From contig CM060833.1 of the NCBI GenBank assembly GCA_030762175.1, positions 73,582,001 through 73,646,000 of the forward strand: a stretch of DNA of 64,000 nt. The letters are read 5' to 3'. Origin of the DNA: Metallyticus violacea. Its lineage: Eukaryota > Arthropoda > Insecta > Mantodea > Metallyticidae. The notes under the pieces were generated by a model, which worked only from the letters and a program-made list of their open reading frames with translations, made no database searches and was not told the origin of the DNA. Shown in pieces: positions 54,859-64,000 of this stretch; within the stretch, counting starts at the first letter, position 1, and the number at the start of each line of letters is the position of its first letter. The position numbers and the translations under genes were made by a program.

Positions 54859-57714
54859 TTGTGCTACAAGTTAGTGCATTTCTTTGTGTTGGCAACACTG
54901 ACTTCACCACTCAGCTCACATCTTCTCCTGATGACTCCTGCTCCATTTTACGGAGTTTTTCAAGTTTTTCTACCTTGCACTTCTTTTTTAGCATTGGACT
55001 GCTACCGGGCTTTACCAATTATCTTTAGCTCGCGGGATTTTCCCCCATTCTTTGTTGTATTTTCTGTTCTACTCAGTAATCTTATTCTTTATTCGTTACA
55101 ACAGTTTTAATTGTATTACAACAAATTAACAAATGTATGCCTGTCTAGTACGTCCGTCAAACTGCTAAACACCCGTGATTATTAATACCTATAAATCTTT
55201 ATGTCGAAATATTAAAATTTCATGTTTAATTATGTTTTCTATTTTTATTTATTATATATTCACATTTTACAAGTGAATAAATATCCAACAAATATTTGAT
55301 TTTAATTAAATAATTTATATTTAAATTGAAAATTAATATTATTCTTATATATTATGCGATTGCCAATTTCTATTAACACTATATATCATATTAGTATTTG
55401 AATTTATATCCAGTACTTTATATTTAAAATCAACTTTGACCCATATCTTCCCCATTAAACCTTTTGTCCGTATGTCTCGTAGCAGGGTTAATATTAGCTA
55501 AGAGAAATGTTGAAGTTAATTCCAGCCATTCAAGGGCCAACTGAAAATCTTCATAAAAAAGATAGGGTATCTGTTCCTACTTTTCTGTTAAATTTGATAT
55601 GTTTATTTACATTATAAAAACAATGACAATTTATGATAATCTGATAATATCACGGGATCGGCGATTTCTTTGATGAGAAAGAAAAGTATTTTTAAATTTT
55701 CCGTACGCAAGTTTTCTCAATTTACTTTAGAAAATTAATAGCTTTTGACAGTAAAGCAGCTGTTAGCTTATAAATGCAGTTTGTAATGTGTTAAATAACA
55801 ACAAAATTAGAGCAACAATTTCCTTCGTGTCATTGGCTACCTAAACTTCGCTTAACTATAGACCGAAGGTTTCTATACTGGCAAGCAGGAATTCCCATGC
55901 ATATATGCTACCTACATTACAACTTGATTTTGAGCAAATCCACCTCTCATAGCGAAAAGTAAAAAAGCGAAGATTAAAAAGTTCAAACTGAAGAGAATGT
56001 ATTGCAGTTTACTTATAAATATTGATTTGTTGGTTCTATTTGGGTCTTCTTGTCTTGTGCGGATTTCATTCCGAAAAATTGGTGGTAGTGTTGGAGGAAA
56101 TGCGCCCGCAGCGAATGTGAGATGAGTGGATCAAAATAAGACGAACACAGACGTTAAGGACTCCAAAGGTTACGTCAAACAACCAAATGAGAAGACAAGA
56201 AATCATTTTCGCATGCGTACCTCATGGCTATTATAAACACGCCAAATGTGTTTCAATTTTAATGGCCAGAGGTGTATTTCCACTTTTCTGTTTCTATAAT
56301 CTTTTTCCCATTTTCCTTTAATATTTTATTTTCTTTCTTACAGTTCTTTTTCTCACTGTCTGTGTATCTTCTTTATCCAAACAGTTTCAAATTTTCTATT
56401 TCCTTGTGATGCAAATAAATATAAAAACAGTCTAATTAAAGATCTGTTTTAAGTAATTTTTCTATACGCATATTTCATGTGAATAGTTTGGAAAGGATTT
56501 ATTAAGATAAATAAGAGCTATGCACTATAAGATAAGGTATGAAATAATGTCAAGTGTATTGGTTTTTAGTACACCAGAAAAACTGGTTCTTTAAGTCTCA
56601 AAATGGGGGGCTAAAGCTTTTGCAATTTATAATTCAGAGATGTTTAAGTGTTCTCTTGACGTAGAAAGCAGAAATTTCTAGTTTTTTTAATGTCGAAACA
56701 GATATCGTGTCCAATATGTGATGATGGATTCTAATGCATAACTTATGCTTTTTTCTTTGAAGAAAGATCCTCTTTAAAGTCATTACTCGTCTTCATTTCT
56801 TTTATTAGTTTTGGCGCTTTTAAAGTCAAAAGCTATGGAATGCATGCTTAAAAATGAGTTACTTTTCGCACTATTTGTTTATTCTATTACTGCCATCTCT
56901 TTCTTTCGCAATGGGAATATAGTAGTTACACATTTTTCGTTTCACTAAAAAGCTCCTAGTGAACATGACATTAAGAAATAGAGGTTGAAATGACAAGTAT
57001 ATGTAAATATTATTAAATATATGGATAATTTAAATATGCTTTTAAAATTTCTAAGATTCATTGATCCATTTGTAAGTTAAATTTTTAATTTTTTATTTAA
57101 AAAAATAAAGATAAATTAAATTTATTTTCATCTATTATTTGTTAACATTTGATTTCTCTTAAGTGATTTTTATCATCTTTGAGATAGACGTTATTTCCTT
57201 TCAGGCATTTTCCTTTTCAATCTTTTGTGCTGCAATGTAAATGAGATCGTTCCGTTTTAACAAGTAAGGAAGCGCAGTAGAAATTTTTATTTCCTTCACA
57301 AATCGTGCAGCGGAGGTTTAGATTTAAAAAAAAGTATGAAATTTTTTCAAATTCTTATTAATTATTGCTCATTTACAACATAAATCTTTACACATTTATT
57401 TTTCTTTAATTTTGTCACGTTCCTAACACATTTAACGAATATTACTTTTTCTTTTAACTCACGCAAACCTTGCCAATATTATAGAGCGTTATTTATTATT
57501 TTTATTCTCGTGAAAATTATCACATTACATTGTTTTTCTATACTTCTAATATTTCAATATTAAGCATTTGCACAAAATTAAGAACAGAAAAGGTTGATAT
57601 GATTTTCAAAGAATTTTCAAAGAATTGAAACCACTAAATGTTCATAATAGTCTAAAAATAATTCAAATGTAAAGCTATTTGTATCGTTATGTTTGAGTGC
57701 ACAAAATCCATTCT
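54859..57714. other. AT-rich spacer, nothing recognised
   Basis: An 83-codon hydrophobic plus-strand frame (54859-55110) has no recognised domain. An 11-base tandem (ATTTTCAAAGA) occurs near 57602-57624. Confidence 0.35.
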
Positions 57715-58110
57715 ATGCATATGCCCTTCTTGCTTGTGCGTAGTTTTATGACGCCCGATGCGTGAGGAATGTTGTGACGGCTAACAGCAACTGGCAGAGC
57801 AATACAGCGTTGACAGCCCGCCTGGGATTACGATGTAGAGGAACCGAGTTCATATCGTTGTTGGCATACAGAGTGCAAAGCCATAGCATGGCGTGGGCAA
57901 TAAACCGCGTAGTGTTGCTGCTGTCACCGAAAGCTCATGTGCCTTCATCATAAAACGAAATTAATTGCTTTCTGAGTGAGTAGCAGCATTATGGACAAAG
58001 CTAATCACTGTGCACTCCGCAACAGAGCCAATAGACGCGAGGCCTCATATATTACGTCCGTCACTCTACGCATTTCCCTCGAGAAATCGCCTCACTCACT
58101 AAAAACTCTC
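57715..58110. other. GC-richer patch, unknown
   Basis: About 400 bases near 50% GC with several CpG dinucleotides (for example GACGCCCGATGCG, ACAGCCCGCCTGGG and ATAGACGCGAGGCC), flanked by very AT-rich DNA. The only frame (57762-57953) is 63 codons without recognised domain. No second copy in the window. Candidate regulatory or promoter-like segment, or a single-copy old repeat. Confidence 0.3.
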
Positions 58111-59954
58111 TTTGCCTCATGTTGAAATAATGACGATAAAATTTCATGTGCTGCAGTAAATAATAACATTTCTTTTCTCTCTAATATTTTAAGGTATTTA
58201 CTGGTTTCTTTGTTCCACGACCAAATAAACTTCAGATGCACTTTTTTTTCTTTTGATAATATGGCTTGTGTATGTGAAATCTTCAAAGAATGCATGCACA
58301 AAAATATGCTATCAGTTTTTAATTTAAGAACCAAGCTCTAAAATTTGAAAAATATTTTTTATTTTTTATAATTCAAATAAAATGTGCAAAAACAGATCTC
58401 AAAACATAAGAATGATACAAAATAGAAAAAAAAATCTTTAAGTTTTGGTAAAACTATCGACTTAAAACTATTTCCAATTTCTTTAATTAATTATTGGCTG
58501 CTAGAGTACCTTATTGAATAAAATATCGTGTGCATAAATTACTATTTTATTCCTATTTTCCATATCACAATTTTTCCAGTAATTTATGTTTACCTTTTGT
58601 CTCAAACATGCAGAGCATTTTTAAAGCGTAAACTGTGGGATAAATACACGCTAAAGTTTCATTAACAACAAACAAGCATAAAAGGATTAAATGCATGAAC
58701 GTTCAGCATTAACCATCATTAACGTTAGGAAACAAAAAAATTTTTTTCATACCTCTAGAGTAAAAACTGCGGCCTCTTATGCAAAACGATGCCCCGATTC
58801 CGAAAATGACTTTAGGGTTTTCCTATTGTGCTTAGTTCAAAATATATACAAGAAAAATTCAAATTTGCAAATTTTAATTACAATCTAAATTTCAATTAAC
58901 ATATATTTTGGGACATTGAAAGGTACTTGTTACTCAAAATAAAAATAAAATAAATTTATATTCACAGATTAAAACATTAAAAATACAAATGACAAAAAAC
59001 ATGTCTTCATAGGTCCTGAAAATGCTTATTGTCTGGTGACTTTCTTTTGTAGTCAGAATTTCTTGATTACCAATTTTTCAACCTAAGTATTGAAAGAAAG
59101 TTTTTTCGTTTTTTATAGATTTTTTCTTTTGTGGTTTTGGTGTGAACTTTCCACAAACATAACAAAAATTATCTGGATGTTTACGACACTGACGTCTGTC
59201 ACTTTTATTTATGCTGAACACAGAAATAAAGTCATTGCAGCGACAAACAATAACATGCCACTACCTTGCTTCAAAGAACTGTAGCATTAGGCTAAATCGT
59301 CAAACAAAAATTCCAAACAAAAGTTTTACTCACAATAATTTTAAAAGAATCAATAATAGTTTATCAGTATATTTCTCTCTTAAGATGTATACTTCTTTTC
59401 AAAGCATATTTCCGCTCCGTAGAACTCAATAATTTTGGGGATTAGTAAACTCACCAACTACAAATATCAAGTTTAATAATTACGTTTCAAACTGCTTATA
59501 TATTTTAAATTTAGGCAAAAAGCCTTAATGCATATCGTACATATTACTTTTGTCATAATCGGGAGTTGAATGCAAATAAAAAGTTAGACCTTTTAGGCTA
59601 ATTTAAAAGACATTCGGTTTCTACATATAAAAATTGACAAGAAACAGTCATTGTTGTTCTGAAGGAAAAATCATATTTCTAAATGTAATTATTTTCCTTG
59701 CAGGCTTTGGTTTAAAGATGTGCATTTACTACAAAATATCATTAGAGGTGTTTACAGAAAATCCTTATCTAACATTTTAAAAATGGTTTTAAAATCAGAA
59801 ATATTGTTGATGAACCATACTCCAGAGCTGTTTTTAAGTCAATTCATCATAATATTTGGAAATTTATCTAAGATACCTTTATTGCAGCATAATTAATCAA
59901 GTAATATTTTTGTTGTATTAGTAGTCTATAAATGTGTTTGTATACGTAGCATTA
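58111..59954. other. AT-rich spacer, nothing recognised
   Basis: Only short unremarkable frames. Confidence 0.4.
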
Positions 59955-60655
59955 TACTGGGTGAGCAATGCTTGATGCAACCGCGGGATCGGCCACCAGC
60001 GCTATGTCGACAGAGGCGGGGAGTATATTTCCTCTCCGCTGCGCGAGGCTTCAGTGTGAGTTGAAATCCTGCACAAGTAGCACGTGTTTGTTAGGCGACG
60101 TAATACATCAATGTATCAAGTGAAATGGTGCAATATAAATATTCTATTCCCCAAAGAGTATTTATGTAATGATTCATACCTGCGTACAGAACCAGAGATT
60201 ATTTCAAGAGGAATTTCCTAAAGTTCACTTTCTTAACCGGAGTTCGATTCATCGATTAGTAAATAAATTTCGGAAGCGGAAAGCGTTCTTTATCTCTGGG
60301 GGCCATTAAAAGAGAAAGGGTACAAAATAAATTCACACACTTTAGATGAACTTAAAAACTAACATTCTTGAAGAAATTACTGCCACATCCCAGAGGGAAT
60401 TACAGAGTATGATGAGCAATTTTCTAAGCAGGTGTCAGAAATGCTTGAATAACAAAGGGAGGCAGTTCCAGCATCTCTTTGCTTAATATACGTCAGTAAT
60501 TTACTTTTTAAGTGTTTATATTATGTATATTAGAAATAACTAACCCGCACTATATTTACTGCGGACTTCCTGTCACCCGCACCGACACACCAGCCAGGTT
60601 CGCTGGCCGGCCGCTTGTCGCGAGACCGGTTGCGTGAAGGATCGTTCACACCGTA
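59955..60655 (+). mobile_element. Tc1/mariner (IS630-type) deletion derivative with TIRs and TA duplications
   Basis: Left end from 59957 reads CTGGGTGAGCAATGCTTGAT then GCAACCG; the right end, reverse complemented from 60653, reads CGGTGTGAACGATCCTTCAC then GCAACCG; TA flanks both. The plus strand starts with MVQYKYSIPQRVF at 60125 (start Met of the family, here followed by a stop), then IHRLVNKFRKRKAF near 60250-60285 (N-terminal helix-turn-helix). It passes without a catalytic core to HTL--NLKTNILEEITATSQ and MMSNFLSRCQKCLNNKGRQF (60345-60470), the C-terminal end of the same protein. The DDE domain is deleted, so this 0.7-kb copy is non-autonomous. Confidence 0.8.
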
Positions 60656-62442
60656 TATATTTGGTACAGCATGTACAACTTAAGGAATAAGAGAAATTGA
60701 AGCAACAATTATCACTAAAATGAACAAAAGAATGGTATGAGTAATATTCTAAGGATGATGATGAAGAAAGGACAGAGCATACTTACTTATTGCGTTAATT
60801 AATAATTACTATAATTAATTCTGTAATCGTAATAAGTAATAAACTCAAATACCACATCAGAGGCGAAGTTCGATCCGCACATATTTAGTTTGTTACGCTA
60901 CTGTACCGCAAATGCTGGTAGAAACAGAATAATAATTAAATGAGTCACATTGCATATGTCTTGCTTTTAGAGCCCTGTGGCGCCAAATTTTCTTACGTGG
61001 TCTAAATAAAGATCGTACGAGGTTGGACACCTTGCATTTTAATTATGCAAAACAAACATGACAGTAATATAGACACAGAGTGACATGAATGCTAACTAGA
61101 TATGAATATGAGTTTATATTTATGCCCACTTGCATTTGCAATTCTTCAAAGAGAACCAACCACATGGACTTCATGTTGCATAATGATTTACAACATCGTA
61201 TGTTTTTGTATAAAAAGTTTCTGTTTTTTATGTTTTCGGCTTCTTCAGACATTTAGGCTATAAAACATACTCGTAGGTGTTATTATTTTATATTGTTGCC
61301 ACCAAAATTCATCAAATAATAACGAAATACAAATATCTGATGTATTTCTTAAAAATATTATTTAGAGATTTTTCGTTCGTCAAAAAATAATTAAATTTAA
61401 TTTTTGACATATTTCTTAAAAAGGGTGAAGTGAATGTAGAATTCCTGAAGTATAAATAATAATACGATATTTTAAAATAATTCCTATTTTTATATATTTT
61501 TTCCCTGTTTTTGAAAATCAGTAAACTAATTTTATGTAAATGTTAGTTTAGATTCCATTTTAAAATTTGCGTAACTTTAAAACAAAATTCTTACAATTTT
61601 AATCATTAAAACGGTAAATTCTAAATAATCATTTACAGCTATACAACAATATAATATTCCGATTTATAATAATATAAAAATATAAAAAAGTGTAGAAAAA
61701 TAAAAAACTGCATTAAGCTAATGCTGCCCTGCATAACGTATTTAAAAGAATGTCTTTAATTTTATTTTTAAAATTCTAATTCGTTTATATTCGCAAAGGT
61801 TCATAGTTAATTTATTAAAATATTTTATTATTGTCCAGAACTTGACTATTAGAAGTACTACTTAAACTGCATCTAAAAACAACAAGGTTTTTACTGCTTC
61901 TGCAAGTGTTTAATTCAACTTTGTTCACCAAAGTAGCTGAATACAAATATTATATTGTAAGGAAATAATAAGAACAATAACAATAAAGCATGCGCACAAT
62001 GTGCAGAGGGAATTTGTCACGGGAAGTGGGTCACTCGCTACAAATGAACTTGTTCTCCGGGATCACCAATAAGCACAATAACTGTCACGTGCACTCTCTT
62101 ACAGTTCATATTCACGTTCCTTATTCACATTTGGTTGATGGAAGTTTTTCGTTTTGCAAATCATATGGTGATATCCATGGAACGCAAAGCGGGTCACTGT
62201 GTGTCGGAGTTCGTATGATTCCTTTGTTGTTAAGGCTGTCGTGGAGTAAAAATCACTCCTTATCTTCTCCCTCCATGATTTATATTTTGATATGCAGAAA
62301 AGGTAATGGCTTGTGTAGGTAGGTCTTCTAGCAAGAAGGTTTAACTCATACGAATCATGAAAGTTGGCATATTTTTTTGGATATCCTCATAGCAGCAATG
62401 GCTTTCTCCTTCACATGTAGCGTGTTTGCATTTCCCGTTGTT
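60656..62442. other. AT-rich spacer, nothing recognised
   Basis: The 110-codon plus-strand frame at 61990-62322 has somewhat higher GC and balanced composition but no domain I recognise; the antisense frame is also partly open. Too uncertain to call a gene. Confidence 0.3.

Positions 62443-62473
<31 letters not shown>
62443..62473. repeat. (AAT)n microsatellite
   Basis: About ten AAT units. No SINE body is recognisable next to it. Confidence 0.9.
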
Positions 62474-62475
<2 letters not shown>

Positions 62476-63863
62476 TTATTTATTAAAATTCTATTTCATT
62501 TCTTTTGTATAGTAATTATGCATTGTAATGCTTAAAATATCTCTATTCGTCTACTGAAATATTAAACATTTTAATATGTCGCTTAAAACAAAACGGCTAG
62601 TGCTGGATTCTATGCTTCCAATATTTTAGTAGCCATTTTTTTTTAAATGTCCATTCAAAAATTTTACCCTCTAGTGGTCCCAAATGCAAAACTTTTCTCC
62701 CCTTGAAAGTTCATTTTTTTTTAAAAGAAACTGCATTTGCACTATTTGAAAAGTGGATACAAATACGGAATACTGTTTAAAGTTTAGTTTAAACCATTTA
62801 AACTATTAAAATGATGGAGCAAAACTTTTTTCCTGTGAATGTAAAAAGAAAAAATAAAATAAACATATAAATCGTTTTCAGTAATCACAACCAGCGTGTG
62901 TTTACAACTGTACATTTAACACAAAAGCTTCATCAAGTTTTCCTACTAAACCGGAAGAAGTGCTGTGCGTTTCCTGAAAGATGTCCTACCCAGTGCTTCT
63001 TCATTAAAGCCGCGGCTGTACTCTTCCTGCTCTCTCACTTAAAAATTATATGTTTTTATTTCTTTTTGCTAAGTGGAGCGCCATGGTCCTTCTGGTTGGT
63101 CTACAGAAGTTGTTCTCCATTATAAGTTCTTCCTTTTCAGGGTCTATTACTACTTTTGGCCCAATTTTTAGTTGAGTAATCTCACTTGCAGACATTTTTT
63201 TTTAACTTGGCAACCTAAAGAGTATGTTTTTGTCACTTTAAATATTTGCAATGTTTTAAGGAAGCCAGTCTTTATTTCTCTTACTTGTTTTATTGTTTTC
63301 TATTGTGTGTAATCCATGGAGGGTGATTACTAGTATTCCATATTAATGACACTGCAACCTTTGAAATTCCAATCTCAAAACGTGCAGAAACGCATATGAA
63401 AGGCAAACAAATAATTTATGGCAATGACACCTGATGTGTGTACTATAGTGTGATATAATATTCATTTCAATAAACTTGATAAATCATGTGTTACATCGTA
63501 ACACCTATTAACTCTCTAACGTTCTTGACTGTTCAAAAAAAAAAAAGTAGGATCACTTGTCAAGAATGACTTTCACCAACAAAAGAGCGGCTTGCAATGG
63601 CCGGAATTTACACTGTTTTACCACCTCATTTGATCTCCATAAGAGTGTAGTATCTACAGGCCAAAAACCTTGGTATTCCATATTAGCTCCCTTTCCGCTA
63701 CAGAATATTAATATCACAAATAAATATGATGAATCAATTATCGCATTGTCTGCCACCATGTAAGTTTAGTCCGTGAAATTCACCTTGTCGTAACATTTCT
63801 TCCACTGTTTTCCACTATATTCCGCAAATGTTCTGGAACGCTATAGTTAGAAACTATATATAA
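62474..63863. other. AT-rich spacer, nothing recognised
   Basis: Opposed short frames at 63553-63763 are palindromic shadows of each other with no recognised domain. A 12-base A run lies at 63536-63547. Confidence 0.35.
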
Positions 63864-63893
63864 ACATACGCGCGCGCAAGCGCGTGTGTGTTT
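63864..63893. repeat. Alternating purine-pyrimidine tract
   Basis: ACGCGCGCGCAAGCGCGTGTGTGT: (CG)n, then (GT)n, with a short CGCGC/GCGCG palindrome. Such tracts can adopt Z-DNA in vitro; here it is probably a microsatellite. Confidence 0.7.
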
Positions 63894-64000
63894 AATTCAT
63901 CTCTCAAAACACCAGAACTGTATAAAAAAAAAACTTCAGCAAACACGTTTCACATATACGTTCGCTTCAGGTGCGGCCGAAGTCCCTAAGATATATATTG

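Noticed and set aside
54859..55110. 83-codon frame that looks like a membrane protein
   Set aside because: Hydrophobicity reflects T-rich codons; no family match and no conserved start context.

Overview
The window looks like intergenic or deep-intronic DNA from a large, AT-rich insect (at least arthropod) nuclear genome. No open reading frame on either strand looks like an intact host gene: the longest is under 200 codons, and nearly every recognisable protein fragment belongs to a decayed transposable element. There are no operons, ribosome binding sites or other bacterial features. The many Tc1/mariner-superfamily transposase scraps, RTE-like LINE scraps and tRNA-derived SINEs fit a large insect genome. 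A polyneopteran such as a cockroach, termite or stick insect is a guess only.

Retroelements. Nine copies of one class-II (Leu/Ser-type) tRNA-headed SINE, here SINE-1, lie at about 0.87, 3.5, 6.6, 10.4, 25.3, 29.0, 39.2, 40.9 and 42.9 kb, several with readable target-site duplications. A second tRNA-headed family (SINE-2) has three copies at 4.8, 21.8 and 50.1 kb. A third longer tRNA-like unit (SINE-3) abuts a SINE-1 copy at 6.8 kb. Dead LINE fragments sit at 2.7 kb, 12.7 kb, 15.7 kb, 33.4 kb (with a readable FADD reverse transcriptase box) and 49.7 kb.

DNA transposons. Remnants of Tc1/mariner (IS630-type) transposases occur at 4.5, 15.1, 19.0, 31.9, 38.9, 43.2, 48-49 and 60 kb, and a pogo/Tigger-like element lies at 20.0-21.3 kb. 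For five elements both terminal inverted repeats can be read (17.2-17.9, 18.8-19.8, 20.0-21.3, 47.9-49.6 and 60.0-60.7 kb). Several of these are deletion derivatives that keep both ends plus the N- and C-terminal parts of the transposase and lack the catalytic middle. Non-coding inverted-repeat elements lie at 25.1-25.9 kb (split by a SINE-1), 26.2-26.4 kb, and 40.4-40.9 kb. The last has TA target duplications and carries a tRNA-Ile(AAT)-like pseudogene.

The remainder is AT-rich DNA with microsatellites and a few GC-richer patches of unknown role (about 1.8-2.0, 9.0-10.2, 27.1-27.6, 47.3-47.4 and 57.7-58.1 kb). One possible host exon is on the minus strand at 44.14-44.30 kb. The most interesting content is the nesting and rearrangement of mobile elements: a tRNA inside a MITE, a SINE with a snap-back 5' end, SINEs splitting DNA transposons, and repeated internal deletion. 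I found no convincing new functional system.
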